A stretch of DNA of 48,319 nucleotides from Bacteroidaceae bacterium (GTDB lineage Bacteria; Bacteroidota; Bacteroidia; Bacteroidales; Bacteroidaceae). Both the position numbers and the translations under genes were made by a program. Positions within the stretch are counted from its first letter, which is position 1, and each line of letters opens with the position of its first letter. Of the stretch, positions 29,781-37,827 are shown one piece after another. Where the stretch lies: positions 1-48,319 of the forward strand of contig JAFUWG010000021.1 in NCBI GenBank assembly GCA_017483605.1. The letters are read 5' to 3'. The notes under the pieces are model-generated. The model ran no database searches and was not told the origin of the DNA. It saw only the letters and a list, made by a program, of their open reading frames with translations.

Positions 29781-31850
29781 ATGAAAAAATTGTACTTCAC
29801 GTTGTTCTATTGGTGGCTCTTCACCCTCCCCGTTTTCTGCCAGACGGAGCAGAAGATGGAGCGGATTTCGTGGGATGGTTTTGTGGAGATGATGATGGAG
29901 GAGAGTGAGGAGGAAGTGGACGAGACGCTGATGGAGCAGTTGTATGAGTTGCATGGCAATCCGCTGGACATCAACGAGGTGAGGAAAGAGGACTTGGAGG
30001 TGTTGCCGTTTCTGAGCGAGGAGCAGATTGAGGGGATTGTGAGGTATGTGGAGAAGAACCGACCGGTGCAGTCGTTGGGAGAGTTGATGTTTGTGAAGGA
30101 GTTGGGAAAGGCGGCGAGGGAGATGCTGCGGCTGTTTGTGGAGGTGAAGGCATCGCGACACAATCGCGATGCACACCTGACGGTGGGGAAACTGCTGAGG
30201 TACGGAAAGAATGAGGCGGTGTGGAGGACGGATGTGCCGTTTTACAGGAAGGCGGGATACGAAGATGTGCCGGCGGAGGTGTTGGCGAAGTCGCCGAACA
30301 AGGTCTATCGGGGTGACCGATTCCACCATTCGCTTCGGTATGCTTTTTCGAGCCAGAACTACCTGTTGGCGGGGCTGAACATGGAGAAGGATGCTGGGGA
30401 GCGAGGAGTGGATTATGTGTCGGGCTATGTACAGGTGAAGGATATGGGCATCGTGAAGAATGCCATCATGGGGAATTACCGACTGAGTTTTGGCAAGGGA
30501 TTGGCGGTGAACACATCTGCGAAGTTTGGCAAGATGATGATGTTCAGTTCGATGGACAGGATGGACGTAGGCATCACGAAGCATTCATCGACGATGGAAG
30601 ACGGCTACTTCACCGGTGGGGCTGCCACGCTGAGGATGGGGCAAGTGGAGGTGTCCGCCTTCGGTTCGTATCGGAAGGGGGACGGGACGTACAACAACGA
30701 TTCCACAGGCATGTCGTCGCTGAAGACTGACGGCTTGCACCGCACTCAACTGGAGCACAGCAAGAAGGGCAACCTCGGCATCACCAACTTCGGCGGCAAT
30801 ATCCATTGGGAAAGTGGCGGTTTGCAACTCTCGGCCACGGCTATCACCACGCATCTGTCGGTGCCTTTGGCTCCGAAACACGACACCCCTTCCAGCACCT
30901 ACCGATACTACAACGCCCACGGACAGGACTTTTTCGTCGGCAGCCTTGCCTACGCCTACCGCTACCAATCCCTCACGTTCAGCGGCGAGACTGCCCTGAG
31001 CAACAACGAACGCCAGAGTGGCACCGCCACCCTCAATGCCCTGCGATGGCGAGTGAACGGCGACAATGTGCTGACGCTCATCGGGCGATACTACGGAGCG
31101 AAGTTTGTGAGCCTCAACGGAAAGACTTTCGGCGAGAATTCGGCGGTGCAGAACGAGGAGGGTGTCTTTCTGAGTTGGACAACCAAATCTGTGAGAAACA
31201 CCCTCATCGAAGCATACGTCGATGCCATGTACTTCCCGTGGCTGAAGTATCAAGTGTCGGAGAGTTCCTATGGCTATGAGGGCTTGTTGCAAGCCACCTA
31301 CGCCCCAAGCAGCCGCTGGAGTCTGCTTGCCCGTTACCGCATCAAGGCGAAACAAAAAGATTTCACGCTCGAAGATGGCACGCTGAGAAGTTTGGAATAC
31401 AACACGAACCAGAACTTGAAACTGCAACTGAACTGCACCCTTTCCCCGTCTGTGTCCCTCCGCACGTCCGTGGCAGGCACCCTTGTCAGTTTCGGTGACA
31501 ACCCCAACGAAAAAGGCTTTACCATCGGAGAAAACATCCGTTGGCAAAGCCTCCGAAACAAATGCCGCATCGACTTCGGCATCACCTATTTCAACACAGA
31601 CGGCTACAATGCCCGCGTCTATCATTACGAGCCGACGCTCCTCTATGCTTTCGGTTCGACTTCTTACTATGACCACGGCATCCGCACCACCCTCCTTGCC
31701 TCCATCCCCGTCGTGAAGCAATCTCTTTTCATCAATGCCAAACTCGGCATGACGAAGTATTTCAACAGGGAGCGTATCGGAACGGAATTAGAGATGATTG
31801 ATGCCGACCATCGGGAGGACTTGCAGGTGCAAGTGCGGTGGAAGTTCTGA
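29781..31850 (+). CDS. Secreted helix-hairpin-helix plus outer-membrane beta-barrel protein
   Basis: A 689-residue protein. A signal peptide (LYFTLFYWWLFTLPVFCQ) is followed by an acidic segment (MMMEESEEEVDETL). A ComEA-like HhH region follows at about residues 45-115: NPLDINEVRKEDLEVLPFLS, EQIEGIVRYVEKNRPVQSLG, ELMFVKELGKAA. The remaining 560 residues are rich in alternating strands with aromatic ends and finish VQVRWKF, as outer-membrane barrels do. HhH motifs normally bind DNA or join protein subunits; an exported HhH attached to a barrel is conserved in Bacteroidota but functionally uncharacterised. It is a single-gene unit. Confidence 0.82.
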   Translation: MKKLYFTLFYWWLFTLPVFCQTEQKMERISWDGFVEMMMEESEEEVDETLMEQLYELHGNPLDINEVRKEDLEVLPFLSEEQIEGIVRYVEKNRPVQSLGELMFVKELGKAAREMLRLFVEVKASRHNRDAHLTVGKLLRYGKNEAVWRTDVPFYRKAGYEDVPAEVLAKSPNKVYRGDRFHHSLRYAFSSQNYLLAGLNMEKDAGERGVDYVSGYVQVKDMGIVKNAIMGNYRLSFGKGLAVNTSAKFGKMMMFSSMDRMDVGITKHSSTMEDGYFTGGAATLRMGQVEVSAFGSYRKGDGTYNNDSTGMSSLKTDGLHRTQLEHSKKGNLGITNFGGNIHWESGGLQLSATAITTHLSVPLAPKHDTPSSTYRYYNAHGQDFFVGSLAYAYRYQSLTFSGETALSNNERQSGTATLNALRWRVNGDNVLTLIGRYYGAKFVSLNGKTFGENSAVQNEEGVFLSWTTKSVRNTLIEAYVDAMYFPWLKYQVSESSYGYEGLLQATYAPSSRWSLLARYRIKAKQKDFTLEDGTLRSLEYNTNQNLKLQLNCTLSPSVSLRTSVAGTLVSFGDNPNEKGFTIGENIRWQSLRNKCRIDFGITYFNTDGYNARVYHYEPTLLYAFGSTSYYDHGIRTTLLASIPVVKQSLFINAKLGMTKYFNRERIGTELEMIDADHREDLQVQVRWKF

Positions 31851-31902
31851 CACGAATACATTGTTATTTATTTATCGTTCTGCTTCGATATTGTGTGCTT
31901 GT

Positions 31903-32082
31903 TTATATGATGGCCAAAAGGATGGCCAAGAGCAGGAACACAATAATCAGGCAACCCAGACCGGGACGGATGCCCTGGGCCACAACGTCGAAGACGTAGC
32001 CCAAAGCCTTCATGCCCCATCCCAGAAGGCCTACGCCGAAGAAGAGAAACAGACAGACAATAATGATCAGTATAATTTCCAT
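31903..32082 (-). CDS. Small two-helix membrane protein (59 aa)
   Basis: An uninterrupted frame beginning MEIILIIIVCLFLFFGVGLL and ending in IIVFLLLAILLAII, with a GWGMKALGYVFDVVAQGIR loop between two hydrophobic helices. It starts 4 bases after the stop of the other small membrane protein and so belongs to the same transcript. No recognised domain. The helix-loop-helix design with a Gly-rich turn could be a pore, signalling or toxin-like peptide; nothing decides. Too short for routine gene calling, but position, spacing and composition support it. Confidence 0.65.
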   Translation of the reverse strand: MEIILIIIVCLFLFFGVGLLGWGMKALGYVFDVVAQGIRPGLGCLIIVFLLLAILLAII

Positions 32083-32086
32083 GAAG

Positions 32087-32281
32087 TTATTTGTCGTTTA
32101 GAACTAAGAAAACCGCAAGACCCATCATCACCATTGAAGCAATGAGAATAATGAACATATACCAGATTCCCATCTTCTGTTGGTGACGAAAGAAATCCAG
32201 TTCATCTTTTGTATAATGGCGATGACGTCGACTTTTCCCGTCATCGTATTCCTTTATTTTATTCAACCAAACTCTCAACAT
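32087..32281 (-). CDS. Small single-helix membrane protein (64 aa)
   Basis: It starts MLRVWLNKIKEYDDGKSRRH, a basic cytoplasmic N-terminus with a His/Arg cluster (SRRHRHYTKDELDFF). One TM helix follows (MGIWYMFIILIASMVMMGLAVFLVL), then NDK. It is 11 bases downstream of the radical SAM gene and 4 bases upstream of the next small membrane gene. No family recognised. It is probably a membrane component associated with the radical SAM cluster, but co-function is only inferred from spacing. Confidence 0.65.
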   Translation of the reverse strand: MLRVWLNKIKEYDDGKSRRHRHYTKDELDFFRHQQKMGIWYMFIILIASMVMMGLAVFLVLNDK

Positions 32282-32292
32282 ATATCAACACA

Positions 32293-34347
32293 TTATAATA
32301 CTTGCTTTATATGCCATATCAGCCTCTTGCGTGAGCCAACGTCCAATGAATGTCGCCCCGACAACATACTTGTGAAGAAAACGGGCGTGCCCTCCAGTTC
32401 ATTTCTGCAGACGACAACATCTGTCCCGATTTTGTCATCGAATACCGTTTTGAAGCCGTCATGTCCATTCAGGAGGTCACGAGCAAAGGCATTGCACACT
32501 ACGATAACTTTCGGCTTCGCCATTCGCATCGCCCTCACTGCTATGTCCACTTGTTTCTCGCAGAACCCTTTGGCTTTAGAGTCTTTGTCAACATTTCCTC
32601 TGATGATTGTCTGTGAGTTATTTCGAATGCCTAATAGGTCCAAATAAGAATAGAGAGGGATGCCCACCGAATTGGCAATACTTGTGATAGTTCGGAAATA
32701 TGGATAGGCATCTGCCTTCAAATCCCCAAATGTTCTGCTTCGTGTTTTGTCAGATCTATCCATAGCAGGATTCAATCCCACAAAAAGCATGGTATCCTTA
32801 TAGAGATGATCTACTATGTCGTAGCCATTTTCAGTTAATGGCAGACCCTTGTAATCCTCCCAAAGACCGTCATATTCTTTTTTGAAATGATTTGCCAATA
32901 CAATTCTGTCTTCCATAATTTTCTTTGTGAGAAATATAGCATCGCAAAAATGCGGACTGACTTTGTACATGTCGCCCTCATTCTCATTGTAGTTGCGTAC
33001 AAGACACATATAGCAATAGTCGCGTGCCATGCAGTTCAGACATTTTGGGAAGTCCTTTTGCTTCACACCACGAAGTTCTTCCAGTTTGGGCGACTGTCTC
33101 CATATCTCCGTTAGGGATTGTCTAAACACATTACCGAGGACAAAGCCTTGCCACCCCGCACAAGGATAGACATTCCCATTTGCTGCAACACAGCACTTGT
33201 CGTAGCCTACACCGCAAATTGCTTCTTCTTTGAATCGCTTGGGGTCTATATCATATCGCTGCAACCGCGATGTTCCTTTTTTCCTTTCATTATATATATC
33301 AACGTTGTACTTCTTGAAATCCTCAATAATAGATGCTATCTTGTGGAGAGGTATTTGATAGGATAGATTATCGGTGTCAAGATCAGCTCGTGCAATTAGT
33401 GAAAAATAAGACTGGATGGCTATATTCCTTGCTGTTGCATATTCAAAGACTCCTCTGTAACTATCGTAATTCGCAGTCATTATAGGGCATGAGATTTGAA
33501 GAGGGATATTTGCACCAACGAGTTTCTCGATTGCGGTCATCGTTTTCGACCACGAGCCTTTCACCTTGGTGATTGCGTCGTGTATGGTTGGATTCATTGA
33601 ATACAACGAAGTCTGTATCAGGAGGATGTTCGCCTCTTTCAGAACAGGTATTTGGCTATCTTTAAGGGAAATCAGATTGGAGAATATGGATATTTCCAAA
33701 TCTTTCTCTCTGCAATAGGCTACAATATCCATTAAATCCTTATGTAGAAACACTTCACCGCCAGACAAAGTCACATGTAGCCCCCCCATCTCTCGAAACT
33801 GGTCTATGATGTCTTTCACCCTTTGTGTGGGAATTTCAAACCCGTGTTGTTTTTTTCCATCCGGAATATAACAGTGAATACATCGTTCGTTGCACCGGCT
33901 GGAAAGTTCAAGCTGGATATTGGGCATCAGTTTTTGGGCACGTACATCCTCCAAATAATAATCATGGGGTTCATCAGAGGGTTCCTCTTCTGAAGGGCTA
34001 AATGCAGCATTCGACGATGACACGTTCACCTTTTTATCGTAATCGAATTCCAAATCCAAAGAGTCCAGTTCTTCGGCAGTGTCGCCCATAACCACGAAGG
34101 AATCCTTTACCAGAGGTTCTATGAATTCCATAAAATCATTATATAAGGTGTCGCTGTCTACACCTTCATAATAATCCAGCAGATGTGCCACAATATCACC
34201 TATCTCTTGGGGTTCCCGCATAATCATTCGCAACAAATCTGCACCAAATTCGTCGTAGGTGCGATCTTGGCCAGTAAGTTGATTGGTGATGAAACCGTAG
34301 TGTTCTGTACACCGGATAAAACTGTTTTTTGACTGTCTTAGCAACAT
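32293..34347 (-). CDS. PqqD-like/radical SAM/SPASM protein with uracil-DNA-glycosylase-like C-terminal domain
   Basis: A 684-residue multidomain protein. Residues about 1-85 resemble a PqqD/RiPP-recognition domain (GADLLRMIMREPQEIGDIV, then DYYEGVDSDTLYNDFMEFIE). Residues about 145-380 are a radical SAM core with the cluster motif C152-x3-C156-x2-C159 (RCNERCIHCYIPDG) and LHVTLSGGEVFLH. A SPASM region follows: CGVGYDKCCVAANGNVYPCAGW, then CLNCMARDYCYMC. The last 160 residues (LFVGLNPAMDRSDKTRSRTF, VIVVCNAFARDLL, MLSGRHSLDVGSR) resemble the UDG superfamily fold. The first three parts are what RiPP peptide maturases contain; the DNA-glycosylase-like tail is unexpected. The gene is A+T-richer than its surroundings. 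Two mini-ORFs precede it. Confidence 0.82.
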   Translation of the reverse strand: MLLRQSKNSFIRCTEHYGFITNQLTGQDRTYDEFGADLLRMIMREPQEIGDIVAHLLDYYEGVDSDTLYNDFMEFIEPLVKDSFVVMGDTAEELDSLDLEFDYDKKVNVSSSNAAFSPSEEEPSDEPHDYYLEDVRAQKLMPNIQLELSSRCNERCIHCYIPDGKKQHGFEIPTQRVKDIIDQFREMGGLHVTLSGGEVFLHKDLMDIVAYCREKDLEISIFSNLISLKDSQIPVLKEANILLIQTSLYSMNPTIHDAITKVKGSWSKTMTAIEKLVGANIPLQISCPIMTANYDSYRGVFEYATARNIAIQSYFSLIARADLDTDNLSYQIPLHKIASIIEDFKKYNVDIYNERKKGTSRLQRYDIDPKRFKEEAICGVGYDKCCVAANGNVYPCAGWQGFVLGNVFRQSLTEIWRQSPKLEELRGVKQKDFPKCLNCMARDYCYMCLVRNYNENEGDMYKVSPHFCDAIFLTKKIMEDRIVLANHFKKEYDGLWEDYKGLPLTENGYDIVDHLYKDTMLFVGLNPAMDRSDKTRSRTFGDLKADAYPYFRTITSIANSVGIPLYSYLDLLGIRNNSQTIIRGNVDKDSKAKGFCEKQVDIAVRAMRMAKPKVIVVCNAFARDLLNGHDGFKTVFDDKIGTDVVVCRNELEGTPVFFTSMLSGRHSLDVGSRKRLIWHIKQVL

Positions 34348-34397
34348 AGTTTTCTTTTTAGTTCGCTAAAGGTTAATGATGCAGCAAACAGAGGAAG

Positions 34398-34422
34398 AGG
34401 GGGATGTGTTGGACAGCCCCCT
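34398..34422 (-). terminator. Possible partial terminator between mini-ORFs and radical SAM gene
   Basis: AGGGGG and CCCCCT (34398-34403 and 34417-34422) form a 6-bp GC stem with a 13-base loop just after the second mini-ORF. The minus-strand sequence after it is CTCTTCCTCTGTTT, only partly T-rich. It could lower expression of the large gene relative to the peptides. Weak evidence. Confidence 0.35.
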
Positions 34423-34430
34423 TATCCTCG

Positions 34431-34511
34431 TCACGCACTCATTTCAAGGTTGAAACCAAGTGCATGGGCAAAGTCATGCCTACAATTGTCTTCTGAGGAA
34501 TGCACGCTCAT
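34431..34511 (-). CDS. Mini-ORF 2 upstream of the radical SAM gene (26 aa)
   Basis: It starts MSVHSSEDNCRHDFAH and ends ALGFNLEMSA. Its ATG overlaps the stop of mini-ORF 1 as TGATG, a classic re-initiation arrangement. The peptide has one Cys, three His and several acidic residues. It sits 83 bases before the radical SAM start and could be a precursor peptide. It could also be the out-of-frame continuation of mini-ORF 1. Very short, so the evidence is positional only. Confidence 0.4.
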   Translation of the reverse strand: MSVHSSEDNCRHDFAHALGFNLEMSA

Positions 34512-34585
34512 CAAATGTTGAGACTTGTGTCACAGAAACGACGGCTGACTTTGGACTTCATTTGGGCTTTCTGATACTTCTTCAT
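34511..34585 (-). CDS. Mini-ORF 1 upstream of the radical SAM gene (24 aa)
   Basis: It starts MKKYQKAQMKSKVSRRF and continues CDTSLNI. The strongly basic N-terminus with KK, QKAQ and SRR looks like a peptide leader. It is the first ATG frame after the predicted promoter at 34693, with an A+T-rich leader, and joins mini-ORF 2 through TGATG. It is a candidate precursor or leader for the radical SAM enzyme. Short length keeps confidence low. Confidence 0.45.
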   Translation of the reverse strand: MKKYQKAQMKSKVSRRFCDTSLNI

Positions 34586-34692
34586 TGTAGTGAATTTTTA
34601 TAGTTATGCCTACTCTTTTTCAAGGATTTTCGGCTTTCTCCTATATCCTACAGTGCTGCAGAATACAGCATTCGAGTCTGACCTCACTTTTG

Positions 34693-34700
34693 CAAAGATA
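34693..34700 (-). promoter_or_regulatory. -7 box of the radical SAM cluster
   Basis: Plus-strand CAAAGATA reads TATCTTTG on the minus strand, about 110 bases before mini-ORF 1. No good -33 element is seen. It lies just past the terminator of the upstream gene. Confidence 0.55.
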
Positions 34701-34722
34701 CGCAATCGCAAAAAAGATGGCA

Positions 34723-34765
34723 TAAAAAAAGCCATTTCAAATACTATTTCAAATTTGAAATGGCT
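34723..34765 (-). terminator. Terminator of the HTH/transmembrane protein gene
   Basis: AGCCATTTCAAAT (34730-34742) pairs with ATTTGAAATGGCT (34753-34765), a 13-bp perfect stem. On the minus strand a T run (plus-strand A run 34723-34730) follows the stem. Confidence 0.9.
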
Positions 34766-34903
34766 GTGAAACAGCACTCGAAGGAAGGTGGAAAAGAAGA
34801 GAAATCCCCGATAAAATGGGGCTTTAGGGCGTTGTCGCACTTCTGGGAGGGAACAGATGCATGAAATCTGCACATCACGACGGAGAACATCAAAAAAAGA
34901 GGG

Positions 34904-35797
34904 TTAGTTCCTGTAGTCGATGAGGGCCTCAAGGTTGGAAAGGTCGCAGGAGTCGGCCACACGAACCCAAACGACGGAGTCGGTGTTTGACATGTTGAGG
35001 GACATGCGATAGACACCGAGAAAGACAAAACCCGAATCGACAAGGTTTTGCATGAACACACACCGCACCTCGTTGTTGGCGATGGCTTGATAGTATCGTT
35101 TTTCGTTGAAATCGACGATTGTCTGGTTGGCACTGTCGGGACAGGTCCCTGTGAAGTATTCCGAGATGGTGGGAAAGAGTGCGGCACTGTCACCGCTGTT
35201 GTGGTATTGCGGATGTTGGTACTGAGGGCCCCACAATACAATGTCCGGATAGTCGGGCAACTTCTTGTAGTGCTGTTCGTAAGGGGTATTGATGCCAAAG
35301 AGAGAAAGGTACTCGTCATAGGTGGCAAAATATTCCCCCTTGCACAACATGTGGCCTTTGGCATCTTCATCCGATTGATGACAGAAATGCCATACGGCAA
35401 TGAGAGGCAAGGCGATAAACAGGGCTATACAAATCCATAGCAAACCGTGCATCGACTTCTTACGATTGTTTACGACAGAAGTCACAGGCTCAGGCGTAGT
35501 TTGTGTGGGGGAAATAGATTCGGAACGTAAGGTGGCGACGAAACTTGCATAGTCGGCATAGTCGAGATAGTGAGCCAGGATGTTGAGCGTGTCTATGCGG
35601 GGCATTCCGTTGCTCTTGGTATATCCCCAGATACGCATGAGGGTGCTGGCACTGATGCGTTCGTGTGTCTTCTGCCAGATGTCGCCCATGAGATTGTCGA
35701 AATCCTTGGGCGTTTTCGGTTTCCTGCCCAGCCGTTGCTCCACGGCTTCGCACAATGTCTGTAGCGTCTGATGATTGTTGTTTTGTTGGTGTTCCAT
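34904..35797 (-). CDS. HTH-like N-terminus/transmembrane protein of unknown function
   Basis: A 297-residue single-pass protein. Residues about 10-90 form a helical region typical of a large Bacteroidales group: LQTLCEAVEQRLGRKPKTPK, then DFDNLMGDIWQKTHERIS, ASTLMRIWGYTKS and LNILAHYLDYADYASF. It resembles a DNA-binding helix-turn-helix. A TM helix follows near residue 120 (LLWICIALFIALPLIAVWHF), then an extracytoplasmic domain of about 155 residues with several Cys (CKGEYFATYDEYLSLFG, YFTGTCPDS, DSCDLSNL). It could be a membrane-anchored regulator or sensor; no target is indicated. Its -7 box is at 35869 and its terminator at 34723. Confidence 0.75.
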   Translation of the reverse strand: MEHQQNNNHQTLQTLCEAVEQRLGRKPKTPKDFDNLMGDIWQKTHERISASTLMRIWGYTKSNGMPRIDTLNILAHYLDYADYASFVATLRSESISPTQTTPEPVTSVVNNRKKSMHGLLWICIALFIALPLIAVWHFCHQSDEDAKGHMLCKGEYFATYDEYLSLFGINTPYEQHYKKLPDYPDIVLWGPQYQHPQYHNSGDSAALFPTISEYFTGTCPDSANQTIVDFNEKRYYQAIANNEVRCVFMQNLVDSGFVFLGVYRMSLNMSNTDSVVWVRVADSCDLSNLEALIDYRN

Positions 35798-35868
35798 TAC
35801 CGTTTTCCTTGCGTTTCAGTTTCAACTCCCCGACGCAGTCCATCATGAACCCGCGTGAAAATCGGGCA

Positions 35869-35876
35869 CAAAATTA
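35869..35876 (-). promoter_or_regulatory. -7 box of the HTH/transmembrane protein gene
   Basis: Plus-strand CAAAATTA reads TAATTTTG on the minus strand, about 70 bases before the ATG. I see nothing else in 35798-35990. Confidence 0.55.
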
Positions 35877-35990
35877 CAAAAAATATTTGTCTTGATGAAG
35901 TGTTCTTGCCAGAATCTTCTTTTCGGAGTTGTTTTTCTTTTGTCAGGGTCATGCCTTGCGGATGGAACAGACGGAAGGAACAATTGGGAA

Positions 35991-36569
35991 TCACCTATAT
36001 AATTCATGTTTCTTGATATACCCTGACACTTTCTCGTCCACCCATTCTTTCATGTCCTCTCCTCTCTGCATCCCTTCCCTGATCTCCGTCGAACTGATGT
36101 CATAAAGCGGAGTGTCCACCACTCGAACCGAAGGGGGCAAAGCCGATTCATCTATCTCACAGCCGGGGCGGCGATACACTAATATATTATAGGTATCGAC
36201 AATCTCCTGGGCATGATACCACCTTGGGAAGCGTTCCCAATTGTCTGCCCCAATCACCAGCACAAACTCATGCTCGGGATACGCCTTGCGGAGTTCGCCC
36301 AATGTGGTGATGGTATAAGATGGCACAGGCAGATGCCGCTCAAAGTCCGACACCTTCACACCTTTCACCTTCTTGGTTGCGAGTTTTGCCATGTTCAGCC
36401 GATGCTCATACTCTGCGATGTCGCTCGCTGTCCCCTGCTTCAGCGGATTCAAGGGCGACACCAACAGCCACAACTCATCCACCAGCCCTTGCTGCACAAT
36501 TGATGCTGCCAACTGGGTGTGTCCCCTATGAATGGGGTTGAAACTTCCTCCGTAAATGCCTATTCTCAT
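35991..36569 (-). CDS. nadD: Nicotinate-nucleotide adenylyltransferase
   Basis: A 192-residue nucleotidyltransferase converting nicotinate mononucleotide and ATP to deamido-NAD. Motifs: IGIYGGSFNPIHRGHTQLA (the HxGH signature), FVLVIGADNWERFPRWYHA, NILVYRRPG and the C-terminal DISSTEIREGMQRGED (ISSTxIR). Full length for NadD. It is divergent from trpS with back-to-back -7 boxes at 36591 and 36622. Confidence 0.95.
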   Translation of the reverse strand: MRIGIYGGSFNPIHRGHTQLAASIVQQGLVDELWLLVSPLNPLKQGTASDIAEYEHRLNMAKLATKKVKGVKVSDFERHLPVPSYTITTLGELRKAYPEHEFVLVIGADNWERFPRWYHAQEIVDTYNILVYRRPGCEIDESALPPSVRVVDTPLYDISSTEIREGMQRGEDMKEWVDEKVSGYIKKHELYR

Positions 36570-36590
36570 AAAAAAGCGTTATTTCAATCG

Positions 36591-36598
36591 CAAAGATA
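36591..36598 (-). promoter_or_regulatory. -7 box of nadD
   Basis: Plus-strand CAAAGATA reads TATCTTTG on the minus strand, 21 bases before the nadD ATG. Confidence 0.6.
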
Positions 36599-36621
36599 AG
36601 CGTTTTTTCACTTAAAATCAC

Positions 36622-36629
36622 TACCTTTG
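36622..36629 (+). promoter_or_regulatory. -7 box of trpS
   Basis: TACCTTTG, 23 bases before the trpS ATG. Confidence 0.65.
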
Positions 36630-36652
36630 CACAAAATTTAAGCAAATAAAAC

Positions 36653-37645
36653 ATGAAAGAAATCGTTTTGAGTGGCATTCGCCCTACGGGAAACCTCCAC
36701 CTCGGAAACTATTACGGAGCAGTGCAGAACTTTGTGAAGATGCAGGATGATTACAACTGCTACTACTTCATTGCCGACTGGCACTCGCTCACCACACACC
36801 CCAAGCCCGAAGACATCCAGCAGTCGGCTCGCACCATCTTGGCCGAGTATCTGGCTTGCGGCATCGACCCCGAAAAATCAACCATCTACATACAGAGTGA
36901 CGTGCCCGAGACCATCGAGTTGTACCTCTATCTGAACATGAACTGCTACCTCGGCGAGTTGGAGCGTGTGACCACCTTCAAGGAGAAGGCACGCAAGCAG
37001 CCCAACAACGTGAACGCCGGATTGCTCACCTACCCCACGCTGATGGCCGCCGACATCTTGCAGCATCGTGCCGCCAAGGTGCCCGTGGGCAAAGACCAGG
37101 AGCAGAACATGGAGATGGCACGCAAGTGTGCCCGTCGCTTCAACAACATCTACGGCGTGGAGTTTTTCCCCGAGCCGCAGAACTTCTACTTTGGCGACCA
37201 TGCCATCAAGATACCCGGACTCGACGGCAGTGGCAAGATGGGCAAGTCGGAAGGCAACTGCATCTACCTCTACGAAGACGCCAAGAGCATCGAGAAGAAG
37301 GTGAAGAAGGCGGTGACCGATTCAGGTCCTACGGAGCCCAATCAGGAGAAGCCCGAGGTCATCCAGAACCTTTTCACGCTGATGGAAATTGCCTCCAGCA
37401 AGGAGACCTACGACTACTTCAACGAGAAGTGGAACGACATGACCATCCGCTACGGCGACCTGAAGAAGCAACTGGCTGAGGACATCGTGAACACCCTCGC
37501 CCCCATCCGCGAACGCATTCTCGAATACCAGAACAACCAGGAACTGCTCGACAAGGTGGCGAAACTCGGTGCCGAAAAGGCACGCGAAAGTGCGGCTGCC
37601 ACACTCCGCGAGGTGAGAAAGATTATCGGATTCAGAGTTTACTAA
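36653..37645 (+). CDS. trpS: Tryptophan--tRNA ligase
   Basis: A 330-residue class I aminoacyl-tRNA synthetase charging tRNA-Trp. The N-terminal RPTGNLHLGNYYGAV holds the HIGH-type motif (HLGN). YFIADWHSLTTHP and LTYPTLMAADIL are tryptophanyl-specific. KMGKSEGN is the KMSKS-type loop, preceded by KIPGLDGSG. Length and motifs are normal. It is monocistronic, ending in an intrinsic terminator at 37670. Confidence 0.97.
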   Translation: MKEIVLSGIRPTGNLHLGNYYGAVQNFVKMQDDYNCYYFIADWHSLTTHPKPEDIQQSARTILAEYLACGIDPEKSTIYIQSDVPETIELYLYLNMNCYLGELERVTTFKEKARKQPNNVNAGLLTYPTLMAADILQHRAAKVPVGKDQEQNMEMARKCARRFNNIYGVEFFPEPQNFYFGDHAIKIPGLDGSGKMGKSEGNCIYLYEDAKSIEKKVKKAVTDSGPTEPNQEKPEVIQNLFTLMEIASSKETYDYFNEKWNDMTIRYGDLKKQLAEDIVNTLAPIRERILEYQNNQELLDKVAKLGAEKARESAAATLREVRKIIGFRVY

Positions 37646-37669
37646 CCCCTGCAAAGAACCCATAAGGAG

Positions 37670-37705
37670 AGAGAGGAAGTGCCCCCATCGGCATTTCCTC
37701 TCTTT
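37670..37705 (+). terminator. Terminator of trpS
   Basis: AGAGAGGAAGTGCC (37670-37683) pairs with GGCATTTCCTCTCT (37690-37703), one G.U pair, loop of 6, followed by TT. Confidence 0.85.
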
Positions 37706-37720
37706 GTCATTTTAGGTGTG

Positions 37721-37814
37721 CTCGACACCTCAAAAGTGGTCTGAGTCACACCGCCTCGGTGGTCTGAGTCACACCACTTGGGCGGTGTGACTCAGACCAC
37801 TTTTGAGGCTTCGG
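37721..37814. repeat. 94-bp three-palindrome element, copy B
   Basis: The frame CTCGACACCTCAAAA ... TTTTGAGGCTTCGG encloses GTGGTCTGAGTCACACCGCC, GGTGGTCTGAGTCACACCAC and GGCGGTGTGACTCAGACCAC. The core matches copy A at nearly every base; the frame matches copy D (4648), with one difference in the right 14 bases. It lies between the trpS terminator and the stop of the response regulator gene. Confidence 0.92.
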
Positions 37815-37827
37815 GCAGAGGGTGAGT

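Noticed and set aside
34610-34873. An 87-codon minus-strand frame between the HTH protein and the radical SAM cluster
   Set aside because: It spans a strong terminator and the predicted promoter and has no family resemblance.
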